Positions 44,755 to 56,358 of a stretch of DNA of 64,000 nt are shown here, piece by piece. Positions within the stretch are counted from its first letter, which is position 1. Each line of letters opens with the position of its first letter. Location: positions 124,001-188,000 of the forward strand of contig DATAJS010000029.1 of the NCBI GenBank assembly GCA_036262035.1, written 5' to 3'. The notes under the pieces were generated by a model. The model did no database searches and was not told the DNA's origin. It saw only the letters and a list, made by a program, of their open reading frames with translations. The position numbers and the translations under genes are program-made. The DNA is from Burkholderiales bacterium (GTDB lineage Bacteria > Pseudomonadota > Gammaproteobacteria > Burkholderiales > SG8-41).

Positions 44755-46953
44755 TCAGGCCGGAGCCAAATTCGCGTACTCGAGCATCAGCCACTTCAGC
44801 CCCGCGTCGCGGAAGTTGACCTGCACCCGCGCGTCGGCGCCGCGGCCTTCGGCGCTGACGATCACGCCGGTGCCGAACTTCGCGTGCTTGACGTTCTGCC
44901 CGATCTTCCACGGCAGGCCGTTGTCGATGTTGCCGATGTCGACCACGCGCGGCTGCACCGGGATGTTCCCCGAGTAGCCGCGGTTGCCGAAGAACGACGG
45001 CGCGAGCGGACGCGGCGCGGCTTTGGTCCGACGCATGAGCTCGCCGGGGATCTCCAGGAAGAAGCGCGACGCGACGTTGAAGCGCGTCTGTCCGTGCAGC
45101 ATGCGGCTTTGCGCGAAGGTGAGATGGAGCTTGCGGCGCGCGCGCGTGAGCGCGACGTACATGAGCCTGCGCTCCTCCTCCAGCCCCTCCTCCTCCTGGG
45201 CGCTGTTCTCGTGAGGGAACAGGCCTTCTTCCATGCCGCTGATGAAGACGGTGTGGAATTCCAGCCCTTTCGCCGAATGCACCGTCATGAGCTGCAGCGC
45301 GTCGGAGCCGGCGATCGCCTGGTGCTCGCCCGCTTCCAGCGCGGCATGCGCGAGAAAGGCGGTGAGGTCGTCGGGCTCCTCGACGCCTTCGACGATCGGC
45401 TGAACGTCGCGTTCGGTGATGAACGACGCCGCGGCATTCACCAGCTCGTTCAGGTTCTCGATGCGCTCGGCGCCTTCGCGCTCGGTCTTGTAGTGCTGCT
45501 TGAGCCCGCTCGCGTCGATCACGTGCTCGATCACCTGGGGAAGGGCCTGACCCGAGGTCGCGATGCGCATGTTCTCGATGAGCCGCACGAATCCCGCGAC
45601 GCTCGCGGAAGCCTTGGCCGCAAGCGTGTTCGCGCATGCTGCGGCCCACATCGTAATGCCGCGCGTGCGCGAGACCTCCGCGATCTGCTCGACGCTTTTC
45701 GCGCCGATGCCACGCGTCGGGAAGTTGACGATGCGCATGAACGCGCCGTCGTCGTCGGCGTTCGCGACGAGCCGCAAGTAGGCGAGCGCGTGCTTGATCT
45801 CCTGGCGCTCGAAGAAGCGCAGGCCGCCGTACACCCGGTACGGGAGCGACGCGTTGAAGAGCGCGTGCTCGATCACCCGCGACTGCGCGTTCGAGCGGTA
45901 GAGCACCGCGATGTCGGACAGGTCGACGCCCTCGCTCTTGAGCGACCGCACTTCCTGGACGATGTGCGCGGCCTCGTCGAGATCGGTCGCGGCCTCGTAC
46001 ACGCGCAGCGGCTCGCCCTTGCCTTCGGACGTCCACAGGTTCTTGCCGAGGCGCTTGCGGTTGTGCGCGATCAGCGCGTTCGCGGCGTCGAGAATGTGAC
46101 CGTGCGAGCGATAGTTCTGCTCGAGCTTGATCACGCGATCGATCTGGAAGTCGCGCTGCAGGTACTGCATGTTCGCGGTGTTCGCGCCGCGAAAAGCGTA
46201 GATCGACTGGTCGTCGTCGCCCACCGCGAAGATGGTGTTCTGCTGGCCCGCGAGAAGCTGCAGCCAGCGATACTGCAGCTTGTTGGTGTCCTGGAACTCG
46301 TCGACGAGGATGTGACGGAAGCGCGCGCGGTAATGATCGCGCAGCGTCTCGTTGCGCGAGAGGAGCTCGTAACAGCGCAGCAGCAGCTCGGCGAAATCGA
46401 CCGCGCCTTCGCGCTGGCACTGGGCCTCGTACTCGGCGTAGACCTGCACCATCTTCTCGGCGAAATCGTCGTAGGCGTCGGCGTCCTTCGGCCGCCTGCC
46501 TTCTTCCTTGTTGCCGTTGATGAACCAGACGGCCTGCCGCGGCGGATACAGGTCCTCGTCGAGGTTCATGCTCTTCACGATGCGCTTGACCATCGCGAGC
46601 TGGTCCTGCGAATCCATGATCTGGAAGAGGCTCGGCAATCCCGCGTCGCGCGCATGCGTGCGCAGCATGCGGTTGCACAGCCCGTGGAACGTGCCGACCC
46701 ACATGCCGCGCGTGTTGATCGGCAGCATCGCCGAGATGCGGGTGAGCATCTCCTTCGCCGCCTTGTTGGTGAAGGTGACCGCGAGCAGACCGTGCGGGCT
46801 GACCTGCCCGGTTTGTATGAGCCACGCGATGCGGGTGGTGAGCACTCGCGTCTTGCCGCTGCCGGCGCCGGCGAGGATGAGCGCCGACTGGTTCGGCAGC
46901 GTGACGGCTTCGAGCTGGCGCTCGTTCAGGCCTTCGAGGAAATGGGGGGACAT
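44755..46953 (-). CDS. uvrD: UvrD/Rep-type DNA helicase
   Basis: Superfamily 1A 3'-5' helicase for excision and mismatch repair. ATG 46953 gives 732 residues starting MSPHFLEGLNERQ, the normal N-terminus; the frame open to 47037 is not needed. Motifs: Q/I LNERQLEAV and AGAGSGKTRVLTTRIAWL (about 27-44), II VDEFQDTN, III GDDDQSIYAFRGA, IV EQNYRSHG, V MTVHSAKGLEF and VI RLMYVALTRAR. The C-terminal PcrA-type tail (VKHAKFGTGVIV) is present. UvrD, Rep and PcrA naming is a judgement; the tail favours UvrD. Confidence 0.93.
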   Translation of the reverse strand: MSPHFLEGLNERQLEAVTLPNQSALILAGAGSGKTRVLTTRIAWLIQTGQVSPHGLLAVTFTNKAAKEMLTRISAMLPINTRGMWVGTFHGLCNRMLRTHARDAGLPSLFQIMDSQDQLAMVKRIVKSMNLDEDLYPPRQAVWFINGNKEEGRRPKDADAYDDFAEKMVQVYAEYEAQCQREGAVDFAELLLRCYELLSRNETLRDHYRARFRHILVDEFQDTNKLQYRWLQLLAGQQNTIFAVGDDDQSIYAFRGANTANMQYLQRDFQIDRVIKLEQNYRSHGHILDAANALIAHNRKRLGKNLWTSEGKGEPLRVYEAATDLDEAAHIVQEVRSLKSEGVDLSDIAVLYRSNAQSRVIEHALFNASLPYRVYGGLRFFERQEIKHALAYLRLVANADDDGAFMRIVNFPTRGIGAKSVEQIAEVSRTRGITMWAAACANTLAAKASASVAGFVRLIENMRIATSGQALPQVIEHVIDASGLKQHYKTEREGAERIENLNELVNAAASFITERDVQPIVEGVEEPDDLTAFLAHAALEAGEHQAIAGSDALQLMTVHSAKGLEFHTVFISGMEEGLFPHENSAQEEEGLEEERRLMYVALTRARRKLHLTFAQSRMLHGQTRFNVASRFFLEIPGELMRRTKAAPRPLAPSFFGNRGYSGNIPVQPRVVDIGNIDNGLPWKIGQNVKHAKFGTGVIVSAEGRGADARVQVNFRDAGLKWLMLEYANLAPA

Positions 46954-47007
46954 GCGGACCGGCGTGGGAGAAACCACGCCGATTATACCGACGTGGCGAT
47001 CAGCCAC

Positions 47008-47103
47008 GTCGTCCCGGACCTGTGCGCGATAGCGCACGTGATCCGGGACCCATTTTGACTTTGCAGTACTTCAAAATGGATCCTGGCCTTCGCCAGGACG
47101 ACG
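47008..47103 (+). repeat. composite palindromic repeat, copy C
   Basis: GTCGTCCCGGACC with a long hairpin (GTGCGCGATAGCGCAC), then CCATTTTGACTTT ... CAAAATGG, then CCTGGCCTTCGCCAGG and GACGACG. It is followed directly by another dRS3-like hairpin (GGTTCCCGCCTTCGCGGGAAC, about 47117-47138). At least five successive hairpins fill the uvrD / FecR gap. Confidence 0.8.
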
Positions 47104-47143
47104 CGTCGCGCCGAATGGGTTCCCGCCTTCGCGGGAACGACGA

Positions 47144-48010
47144 TTATTGCGGCTGCGCTTGGGGGAACCCGATGCGCCGCAGCCGCTCGGCGAGTATCGA
47201 GGCTTCAGCGGCGTCCGGCATCGACTCGATGCGCACGTCGTACCCCTGGCCGGCGACCGCGATCGTCGCGGGAAAGCCCGATTCGCGCAGCTTGTCGCGC
47301 AGCGCGTTGGCCGCCGCTTCGTCGGGCGCCGAGGCGACTTTCACGAGCGCGGTGCCGCCCGCGCGCGAACCGCCCATCTTCGGGAAGATCTCGGTCTCGT
47401 CGGACCATTCCTTGACCTGCTGCGGCGTGACGTTCGAAGGCGGCTGCGCACGTCCGGTTCGGGGAGCGATGTAGAACGAGTTGGGCTCGGTCATCTGGAA
47501 CTGCGCGGCGCCGTGGCTCACCGTGATGCGCCCTTCGAGCAGACAGACGATGTCGCGATCGCTTTCGGACTTGCCCCACACGTCGGTGCCGCGGATACCC
47601 GCGGTGATCGCGTTGACCTTGACGTTCACCTCACGCTGCGCGCCCGACTTGTTGAGGAGACCGGTCGTAAAGCGGAACGCGCCGCGCACCACGTCCAATG
47701 TCGCGCTCACGACGCCGCCCTTGCCGGCGCCTTTTTGGGCGAGGTTGTCGACCTCGAGCATGCCGGACTCGCCGAGCTTGACCGTGCTGCCCTCGGCCAT
47801 GCGCAGGGTCGCCCGCCCGCCGTCGCCGGTGTGCACCTTCTCCTTGTTGCTGAGCGCCATGCCGACGGTCAGAGGCTCGCGGCGTCCGTTCGCGCGCTCG
47901 ACCCACGCGGGGCTCAGAACCGATTCGACGGTGAGCACTGCGGCGCCGGCAGCGGCGAAGACGTTCTTAGCGGCCAGCGCGAGCACGGCGGCGGCGATGA
48001 GACGGCGCAT
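47144..48010 (-). CDS. exported FecR-domain protein with C-terminal SPOR domain
   Basis: 288 residues from ATG 48010 with a signal peptide (RRLIAAAVLALAAKNVFA). A FecR domain covers about 50-170 (VHTGDGGRATLRMAEGSTVKLG ... VNAITAGIRGTDVWG). A SPOR-type module occupies about 215-288 (ALVKVASAPDEAAANALRDKL ... YDVRIESM). FecR domains in such stand-alone proteins are thought to bind ligands in the periplasm; SPOR binds denuded glycan strands. No sigma factor gene is adjacent. Divergent from leuS. Confidence 0.82.
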   Translation of the reverse strand: MRRLIAAAVLALAAKNVFAAAGAAVLTVESVLSPAWVERANGRREPLTVGMALSNKEKVHTGDGGRATLRMAEGSTVKLGESGMLEVDNLAQKGAGKGGVVSATLDVVRGAFRFTTGLLNKSGAQREVNVKVNAITAGIRGTDVWGKSESDRDIVCLLEGRITVSHGAAQFQMTEPNSFYIAPRTGRAQPPSNVTPQQVKEWSDETEIFPKMGGSRAGGTALVKVASAPDEAAANALRDKLRESGFPATIAVAGQGYDVRIESMPDAAEASILAERLRRIGFPQAQPQ

Positions 48011-48075
48011 GGTCACAGCTCCCCTGATGTGGAACAGAGTGGGATATACGCGCCGGGCTGCGAAATCGATGCGGT

Positions 48076-48081
48076 TATAAT
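48076..48081 (+). promoter_or_regulatory. consensus -10 box for leuS
   Basis: TATAAT 36 nt before the leuS ATG in the 107-nt gap divergent from the FecR-SPOR gene. No clear -35 at 16-18 nt. Confidence 0.35.
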
Positions 48082-48117
48082 TGTGATTTTTCACCACTTT
48101 TACCGACTTTTCCCAGT

Positions 48118-50703
48118 ATGCAGCAGAGATACAACCCGCACGTCGTCGAACGCGACGCTCAGAAATCCTGGGAAGACTCGGGCGCGTTCCGAGCCGTCGA
48201 AACAACGGACAAACCGAAGTACTACTGCCTGTCGATGTTCCCGTATCCCTCGGGCAAGCTGCATATGGGACACGTGAGGAACTATACCATAGGGGATGTG
48301 CTCACCCGTTATCACCGCATGAAGGGTTACAACGTCATGCAGCCGATGGGGTGGGACGCCTTCGGCCTCCCGGCCGAGAACGCGGCGATGGCGAACGGCG
48401 TGCCGCCGGCGAAGTGGACGTACGACAACATCGCGTACATGAAGAAGCAGCTCAAGTCGCTCGGCCTCGCCATCGACTGGAGCCGCGAGCTCGCCACCTG
48501 CACACCCGAGTACTACCGCTGGAACCAGTGGTTCTTCCTGCGCATGCTGGAGAAAGGCATCGCGTACAAGAAGACCGGCGTCGTCAACTGGGATCCGGTC
48601 GACCAGACGGTGCTCGCCAACGAGCAGGTGATCGACGGCAAGGGCTGGCGCACCGGCGCGACGGTGGAGAAGCGCGAGATCCCGATGTACTACCTCGCGA
48701 TCACCCGATACGCCGACGAGCTCCTCTCGGCACTCGACACCCTGCCCGGCTGGCCCGAGCGGGTGAAAGCGATGCAGGCGAACTGGATCGGGAAGTCTCA
48801 TGGGGTCCGGTTCGCCTTCTCGTATACGCTCGACGGCAAGGACGACAAGCTCTGGGTGTTCACCACCCGTGCCGACACCATCATGGGCGTCACGTTCGTC
48901 GCCGTCGCCGCCGAGCATCCGCTTGCGCAGCGCGCGGCGCAAGGCAATCCCGAGCTCGCCGCGTTCATCGACGAGTGCAAGCGCGGCAGCGTGATGGAAG
49001 CCGACCTCGCGACCATCGAGAAGAAAGGCATGCCGACCGGCATCAAGGTCATGCATCCGCTCACCGCCGAGCCGGTCGAGGTCTGGGTCGGCAACTACGT
49101 GCTGATGGGTTACGGCGAAGGCGCGGTGATGGCGGTGCCGGCGCACGACCAGCGCGATTTCGAGTTCGCGACGCAGTACAAGCTGCCGATCAGGGAAGTC
49201 ATCAAGCCGAAGGACGGCGAGCTCGAGCTGCCTTTGAAAGAGGCGTACGTCGACTACGGCGTCAACATCAACTCGGGCAAATACGACCGATTGGAGTACC
49301 AGCAGTCGGTCGATGCGATCGCAGCGGACCTCGCGGCCAAAGGCCTCGGCGAGAAACGCGTGCTCTATCGCCTGCGCGACTGGGGCATCTCGCGCCAGCG
49401 CTACTGGGGCTGCCCGATCCCTATCGTGCACTGCCCGACGTGCGGCGACGTGCCGGTGCCCGACGAGCAGCTCCCCGTCGTGCTGCCCGAAGACTGCGTG
49501 CCGGACGGTCACGGCAACCCGCTCAACAAGCGCGCCGATTTCGTGAACACCAAGTGCCCGAAGTGCGGCGCGGACGCCAGGCGCGAGACCGACACGATGG
49601 ACACCTTCGTCGATTCGTCGTGGTATTACCACCGCTTCGCGTGCGCCGATGAGGACGAGTCGATGGTCGACGCGCGCGTCGACTACTGGCTGCCGGTCGA
49701 CCAGTACATCGGCGGCATCGAGCACGCCATCCTGCACCTGCTCTACTCGCGCTTCTGGACCAAGGCGATGCGCGACCTCGGGCTCGTCAAGATCGACGAG
49801 CCGTTCGACAACCTGCTCACGCAAGGGATGGTGCTGAACGAGATCTTCTTCCGCAAAGCCGGCGAAGGCGCGCGCCTCGTGTATTACAACCCGGCGGAAG
49901 TCGAGCTCACCTTCGACGACAAAGGCAACCGCACCGGCGCCAAGCTGATCGCCGACGGCCAGCCGGTGGAGTCGCAGGGCATCGGCACGATGTCCAAGTC
50001 GAAAAACAACGGCGTGGACCCGCAGGCGCTGATCGAGCAGTACGGCGCCGACATCGCGCGCTTCTTCATGATGAACACCTCGCCGCCCGAGGACACGCTG
50101 CTCTGGAAAGACGACGGCGTCGCCGGGGCGGCGCGCTTCCTGCGCCGCCTGTGGACGTTCGGCTACGACCTTTCGCAGATGGCGCCGGCCGGCGCGCTGC
50201 CGGCGTCGCTCGCGCCCGGGACCGCCGCCATGCGCCTCGAAGTGCACGCGCAGGTGAAGCAGGCGAACTACGACATGTCGCGCCACCAGTTCAACACGGT
50301 CGCGACCGCAGGCATGAAGATCCTGAACGCGCTCGAAGCCGGCAGGAACGCAACCGACGCCGCGCCGGTGCTGCACGAAGGCTTCAACCTCCTGCTGCGC
50401 CTGCTCTCGCCGATCACGCCGCACGTCAGCCATCAGCTCTGGCAAGATCTCGGGTACGGCGGCGACATCCTGACGGCGCCGTGGCCCGAGCACGATCCGG
50501 CCGCGCTGGTGCAGGACGAGATCGAGCTCGTGGTGCAGGTGAACGGCAAGAAGCGCGGCGACGTGCGAGTGCCGCGCGAAGCGGACAAGAAAGCGATCGA
50601 GGCGCTGGTGCTCGCCGACGCGAACGTGCAGAAGTTCGTCAACGGCCAGGCGATCAAGAAGGTCGTGGTCGTGCCGGGAAGGCTCGTCAATGTCGTGGTT
50701 TAA
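48118..50703 (+). CDS. leuS: leucyl-tRNA synthetase
   Basis: Class I aminoacyl-tRNA synthetase, 861 residues. The HIGH-type motif is [10 protein letters not shown] (about 43-52) and the KMSKS motif is GTMSKSKNN (about 620-628). The large CP1 editing domain includes the conserved [17 protein letters not shown] segment, and paired cysteines (CPTCG, CPKCG) form zinc knuckles in the insertion. The C-terminal domain ends in [12 protein letters not shown]. Its last 14 nt overlap lptE. Confidence 0.97.
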   Translation: MQQRYNPHVVERDAQKSWEDSGAFRAVETTDKPKYYCLSMFPYPSGKLHMGHVRNYTIGDVLTRYHRMKGYNVMQPMGWDAFGLPAENAAMANGVPPAKWTYDNIAYMKKQLKSLGLAIDWSRELATCTPEYYRWNQWFFLRMLEKGIAYKKTGVVNWDPVDQTVLANEQVIDGKGWRTGATVEKREIPMYYLAITRYADELLSALDTLPGWPERVKAMQANWIGKSHGVRFAFSYTLDGKDDKLWVFTTRADTIMGVTFVAVAAEHPLAQRAAQGNPELAAFIDECKRGSVMEADLATIEKKGMPTGIKVMHPLTAEPVEVWVGNYVLMGYGEGAVMAVPAHDQRDFEFATQYKLPIREVIKPKDGELELPLKEAYVDYGVNINSGKYDRLEYQQSVDAIAADLAAKGLGEKRVLYRLRDWGISRQRYWGCPIPIVHCPTCGDVPVPDEQLPVVLPEDCVPDGHGNPLNKRADFVNTKCPKCGADARRETDTMDTFVDSSWYYHRFACADEDESMVDARVDYWLPVDQYIGGIEHAILHLLYSRFWTKAMRDLGLVKIDEPFDNLLTQGMVLNEIFFRKAGEGARLVYYNPAEVELTFDDKGNRTGAKLIADGQPVESQGIGTMSKSKNNGVDPQALIEQYGADIARFFMMNTSPPEDTLLWKDDGVAGAARFLRRLWTFGYDLSQMAPAGALPASLAPGTAAMRLEVHAQVKQANYDMSRHQFNTVATAGMKILNALEAGRNATDAAPVLHEGFNLLLRLLSPITPHVSHQLWQDLGYGGDILTAPWPEHDPAALVQDEIELVVQVNGKKRGDVRVPREADKKAIEALVLADANVQKFVNGQAIKKVVVVPGRLVNVVV

Positions 50704-51214
50704 GGCCGCCGCGCTTTGCCTGTTGCTCGCCGCCTGCGGCTTCCAGCCGCGCGGCGCCGCCACGCTGCCGTTCGAGAACCTCTACGTCGAGGCGCCGCGA
50801 GGCTCGGTCTTCGCCGCGCAGTTGAAGCGCGTCGTCAGCACCGGCAGCAAGACGCGCATCGCCTCGCGTCCCGAGGAGGCCGACGCGACGCTGCAGGTGA
50901 TGAACGAGTTCCGCGAGAAAGAGATCCTGTCGCTGTCCGCGGGCGGCCGCGTGCGCGAGTTCCAGCTTCGCTATCGTCTCCAGTACCAGGTGTACGACAA
51001 GCAGAAGAACCTGATCGCCGAGCCCGGCGAGATCGTGCTGCGCCGCGACTTCTCGTTCGACGACCAGGCCCAGCTCTCCAAGGAAGGCGAGGAAGCGCTG
51101 CTCTATCGCGACATGCAGAACGACGCCGTGCACCAGCTCGTGCGGCGCCTGCAGGCGGTGGCGAACGCGAAGGTGAACGGTAACGGCGGCGCCAAGACCG
51201 AAGGCAAGCTCTAG
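50690..51214 (+). CDS. lptE: LPS-assembly lipoprotein LptE
   Basis: 174 residues. The signal peptide ends in the lipobox LLAACGF (Cys near 16), so the mature protein is anchored in the outer membrane, where it plugs LptD for LPS insertion. The family pattern GFQPRG at the mature start and the [13 protein letters not shown] strand fit. Position between leuS and holA is the standard proteobacterial arrangement, and the 14-nt overlap with leuS suggests coupling. Confidence 0.93.
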   Translation: MSWFKAAALCLLLAACGFQPRGAATLPFENLYVEAPRGSVFAAQLKRVVSTGSKTRIASRPEEADATLQVMNEFREKEILSLSAGGRVREFQLRYRLQYQVYDKQKNLIAEPGEIVLRRDFSFDDQAQLSKEGEEALLYRDMQNDAVHQLVRRLQAVANAKVNGNGGAKTEGKL

Positions 51215-51223
51215 GATCGCGGC

Positions 51224-52270
51224 GTGCGCATCACCACCGAACAGCTCCAGCCCCATCTGCGCGAGCTGCAACCGCTCTACACCGTGCACGGGGCGGAGAC
51301 GCTGCTCGCGCTCGAAGCCGCCGATCGCGTCCGCGCCGCGGCGCGCTCGCAAGGCTACGCCGAGCGCGAGGTGCTGACGGTGGAGTCGGGCTTCCAGTGG
51401 TCGGAGCTCGCGATGGCGGGAAGCGCGCAGTCGCTTTTCGCATCGAGAAAGCTGCTCGAGCTGCGCATCCCCAACGGCAAGCCCGGCGTGGAAGGCGGCA
51501 ACGCGCTGCAGGAATTCTGCAAGCGCCTTCCCGAAGAGACGGTGACGCTGATCCAGCTTCCCGAGATCGACTGGCGCGCGCAGAAAGCGGCGTGGTTCGA
51601 CGCGCTCGCCGCAGCGGGCGTCATGGTCGAAGCGCGGCTCGTCACGCGCAACGCGCTGCCGCAGTGGCTCGCGGGCAGGCTGAAAGCGCAGAAGCAGGAA
51701 GCCGATGCCGATACGCTCGCGTTCATCGCCGAGCGGGTCGAAGGCAACCTCATGGCCGCATACCAGGAAGTGCAGAAGCTCGCGCTCCTGTTTCCGCCGG
51801 GCCGCCTCTCGTTCGAGCAGGCGCGCGAGGCGGTGCTCGACGTCGCGCGCTACGACGTCGACGAGATCGGGCTGGCGATGCTCGAAGGGGACGTTTCGAG
51901 GCTGGTGCGCATGTTCGAAGGCCTCAAAGCCGAAGGCGCGCCGCCGCCCTTCGCGCTGTGGCAGCTCACCGAAGTGATCCGCGCGCTCGGGCGCGTGGTG
52001 AGCTTGACCGCGGGCGGCCGCCCGATCGCGGTCGCCTTGCGCGAGGCGCGCATCTACGGTCCGAGACAATCCCATTTCCAGTCGTGCTACTCGCGCTTTA
52101 CCCCGCAGGACATCGCCGAAGCGCTCGCCCACGCCGCCGCCATCGATCGCATCATCAAGGGCCTCGACAAGGGCGACCTGTGGGACGAGCTGCTGCACCT
52201 CGCGCTGCGCTTCGCGCGCGCCGGCGGCCCCGCAACCCGGCCTCGCCGACCCGCTGCGACCACCGCCTAA
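51224..52270 (+). CDS. holA: DNA polymerase III subunit delta
   Basis: Clamp-loader subunit that opens the beta ring. 348 residues from GTG 51224, 9 nt after lptE. The N-terminal domain has the LYTVHGAETLLALEAADRVR segment and the SLFASRKLLELRIPNGKPG region; AFIAERVEGNLMAAYQEVQKLALL (about 166-189) is the typical delta motif. A poly-Ala/Pro C-terminal tail is specific to this strain or lineage. The leuS-lptE-holA order supports the call. Confidence 0.93.
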   Translation: MRITTEQLQPHLRELQPLYTVHGAETLLALEAADRVRAAARSQGYAEREVLTVESGFQWSELAMAGSAQSLFASRKLLELRIPNGKPGVEGGNALQEFCKRLPEETVTLIQLPEIDWRAQKAAWFDALAAAGVMVEARLVTRNALPQWLAGRLKAQKQEADADTLAFIAERVEGNLMAAYQEVQKLALLFPPGRLSFEQAREAVLDVARYDVDEIGLAMLEGDVSRLVRMFEGLKAEGAPPPFALWQLTEVIRALGRVVSLTAGGRPIAVALREARIYGPRQSHFQSCYSRFTPQDIAEALAHAAAIDRIIKGLDKGDLWDELLHLALRFARAGGPATRPRRPAATTA

Positions 52271-52333
52271 ACCCTTCCCGCCGCGACGGTTTTCGCGGAC
52301 CGCCTGCGGGCGCAATCAGATATTATTCAAGCC

Positions 52334-53590
52334 ATGGACGTTCAGACTTACATGCACGGTGTCGGCCGCGAAGCGCGCGCTTCTTCGCGCGTGCTGGCGA
52401 AGGCCGAGACCGCCGCCAAGAACCTCGCCCTGACCGCGACCGCGGAAGCGATCAGGCGCACGCAAGCCGCGCTGCTCGCCGCCAACGCGCAAGACGTCGA
52501 AGCGGCCCGGGCGCGCGGCCTCGACAGCGCCGCGATCGACCGCCTGACCCTCACCGACAAGAGCATCGCGGCGATGGCCGACGGCCTCGAGCAGGTCGCG
52601 AAGCTGCCGGATCCCATCGGCGAGATCATGAACATGCGCTTCCGTCCCTCGGGCATACAGGTCGGGCAGATGCGCGTGCCGCTGGGAGTCATCGGCATCA
52701 TCTACGAATCGCGTCCCAACGTGACGGCGGACGCCGCGGCGCTGTGCCTGAAATCGGGCAATGCCGCGATCCTGCGCGGAGGCTCCGAAGCGATCCATTC
52801 GAACCAGGCGATCGCAGCGTGCATCCACGAGGGGCTGCGCAAGGCCGGGCTGCCGGAGACCGCGGTGCAGGTGATCGAGACCACCGACCGCGCCGCGGTC
52901 GGCGAGCTCATCACAATGCAGGACTGCGTCGACGTCATCGTGCCCCGCGGCGGCAAGAGCCTGATCGAGCGCCTCCAGCGCGAGTCGCGCATCCCCATGA
53001 TCAAACACCTCGACGGCATCTGCCACGTCTACATCGACGACGCGGCGGACATGGAGAAGGCGGTGCGCGTCGCCGACAACGCCAAGACCCAGCGCCTCGG
53101 CACGTGCAACACCATGGAGACGCTGCTCGTCGCGCGCGGCGTCGCGAAGAAAGTTCTGCCGCGCCTGGCGAAGATCTACACCGACAAGGGTATCGAGCTT
53201 CGCGGCGACGACGAGGCGCGGGCGATCGTGCCGCAGATGCTGCCGGCGTCGGAAGAAGACTGGTACACCGAATACCTCGCGGCCATCCTGTCGGTGCGCA
53301 TCGTCGCGGGGCTCGACGAAGCGCTCGACCATATCGCCACGTACGGCTCGCAGCATACCGACGCGATCGTGACCGAAGACTTCAGCCGCGCCCGCCGCTT
53401 CATCCGCGAAGTCGATTCGAGCTCGGTGATGATCAACGCCTCCACGCGCTTCGCCGACGGGTACGAATATGGCCTCGGTGCGGAGATCGGAATCTCGACC
53501 GACAAGCTGCACGCGCGCGGCCCGGTGGGTCTGGAAGGACTCACGTCGCTGAAGTGGGTCGTCGTCGGAGACGGCCACATCCGACAGTAA
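52334..53590 (+). CDS. proA: gamma-glutamyl phosphate reductase
   Basis: Aldehyde-dehydrogenase-superfamily enzyme that reduces gamma-glutamyl phosphate with NADPH in proline synthesis. 418 residues. Landmarks are [35 protein letters not shown] split over about 115-150, the [11 protein letters not shown] segment and the catalytic Cys in [12 protein letters not shown] (about 256-267). The C-terminal [18 protein letters not shown] is also conserved. It follows holA by 63 nt, with an AT-rich TATTATT just upstream that may be a promoter. Confidence 0.96.
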   Translation: MDVQTYMHGVGREARASSRVLAKAETAAKNLALTATAEAIRRTQAALLAANAQDVEAARARGLDSAAIDRLTLTDKSIAAMADGLEQVAKLPDPIGEIMNMRFRPSGIQVGQMRVPLGVIGIIYESRPNVTADAAALCLKSGNAAILRGGSEAIHSNQAIAACIHEGLRKAGLPETAVQVIETTDRAAVGELITMQDCVDVIVPRGGKSLIERLQRESRIPMIKHLDGICHVYIDDAADMEKAVRVADNAKTQRLGTCNTMETLLVARGVAKKVLPRLAKIYTDKGIELRGDDEARAIVPQMLPASEEDWYTEYLAAILSVRIVAGLDEALDHIATYGSQHTDAIVTEDFSRARRFIREVDSSSVMINASTRFADGYEYGLGAEIGISTDKLHARGPVGLEGLTSLKWVVVGDGHIRQ

Positions 53591-53593
53591 GGC

Positions 53594-53692
53594 GTGAACG
53601 GGTGAACGGGTAGTTCGAGCGTAAGCAACAGTTACCTCATGTTTTACCGACAGCACACCCGTTCACCTGTTCACTCGTTCACCCGTTCACGC
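53594..53692 (+). repeat. 8-nt CGTTCAC-type array before lpdA
   Basis: The left part holds GTGAACGGGTGAACGGG (53594-53610). The right part has about four 8-nt units around GTTCAC (53654-53692), ending about 15 nt before the lpdA ATG. The two parts are inverse and can pair as a hairpin with about 45 nt between. Confidence 0.8.
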
Positions 53693-53706
53693 TTTTGACA
53701 AAACCG

Positions 53707-55503
<1,797 letters not shown>

Positions 55504-55534
55504 CGTCAAAAGCGCGCGAAGGAATGCGTCGAAA

Positions 55535-56251
55535 TTAATTGGGGTCAGGTCCACATTTTCGGCCGTGCTGTTGCGGCCGTCCTCGTCGCGGCGGTCGTGC
55601 CGGCCGCTCGAGCGCTGCTTCGATTTGATCCTTGAAACATTCGCCGCCGACCGGCCAACCGCCATTCGCGGCAACGCGGATCGTGCGGAGCTCCTCTGCC
55701 TCCAGGTCGTGCCGGAATAGAGCTTGATATGCACTGCGCCGCTCCTCCGGGCTCGCACCGAGCCGGCGAAACAGCGGGTGCGACGTCAGACACGAATTCG
55801 GCTCACCGAGCGCATGGTGCCGGTAACTCGACCAGCGGTAATCCGCCGGATGCGAGACCATCCCTGCGCGAACCGGATTGAGCTCGATGTAGCGGCAACA
55901 GGTGAGAAAGTAGTCCTCGGCAGCTACGAGCGACGCTTTGAATCGGCCTTCCCAGAGGGTACCGCTGCGGGCATAGGCCTTGTTGATGTATTGCTGGACG
56001 TAGCAGCGCCCGAGATCGCGCATTGCCAGCGAAACCGCGTCAGCCGCGAAAGGAGTGAGCAGCAGATGCACGTGGTTCGTCATCAACACATACGCATGGA
56101 TGGCGCATCCATGCCTGCTCATCGCATCGTCGAGCCGGTCGAGATAGAAGTCGTAGTCAGACGGCGCGAAGAAGATGGCGCCGTGATTGTTGCCGCGCTG
56201 AATGACGTGCATAGGCACGCGCGCCAGACGCAGCCGGGCCCGTCGAGCCAT
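55535..56251 (-). CDS. REP-associated Y1 tyrosine transposase
   Basis: 238 residues from ATG 56251. The protein is a single-tyrosine HUH endonuclease: RVPMHVIQRGNNH near the start, the metal-binding H-x-H in MTNHVHLLL (about 57-65) and the catalytic Tyr in CCRYIELNPVRAGMV near 120. The basic C-terminus (RPPRRGRPQQHGRKCG) fits RAYT proteins, which act on REP-type palindromes. The reading frame is intact, so it may still be active. The final PDPN-stop codons fall in the inverted repeat. Confidence 0.9.
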   Translation of the reverse strand: MARRARLRLARVPMHVIQRGNNHGAIFFAPSDYDFYLDRLDDAMSRHGCAIHAYVLMTNHVHLLLTPFAADAVSLAMRDLGRCYVQQYINKAYARSGTLWEGRFKASLVAAEDYFLTCCRYIELNPVRAGMVSHPADYRWSSYRHHALGEPNSCLTSHPLFRRLGASPEERRSAYQALFRHDLEAEELRTIRVAANGGWPVGGECFKDQIEAALERPARPPRRGRPQQHGRKCGPDPN

Positions 56252-56342
56252 GACACCCCCCATGGTGGGAAGATAATGAGCTCAACGTTCGGGCGCACGA
56301 GACGTGGACAGCGCTACGAAAAAGTGGACCTGACCCCATTAA
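55535..56342 (-). mobile_element. RAYT (REP-associated tyrosine transposase) unit with 14-bp inverted repeats
   Basis: The transposase gene is bracketed by TTAATTGGGGTCAGGTCCAC on the left (55535-55554) and its inverse GTGGACCTGACCCCATTAA on the right (56324-56342). Fourteen bases (GGGGTCAGGTCCAC) are perfect in both. The left repeat also encodes the last codons of the transposase. The unit lies between lpdA and the dehydrogenase gene, about 15 nt before the start of the latter. Confidence 0.85.
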
Positions 56343-56358
56343 CATAGGTGAAGAACTG

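Noticed and set aside
48100-50763. An 887-codon minus-strand open frame opposite leuS
   Set aside because: leuS is unambiguous with HIGH and KMSKS motifs; the antisense frame is His/Arg/Val-rich shadow sequence typical of high-G+C coding DNA.
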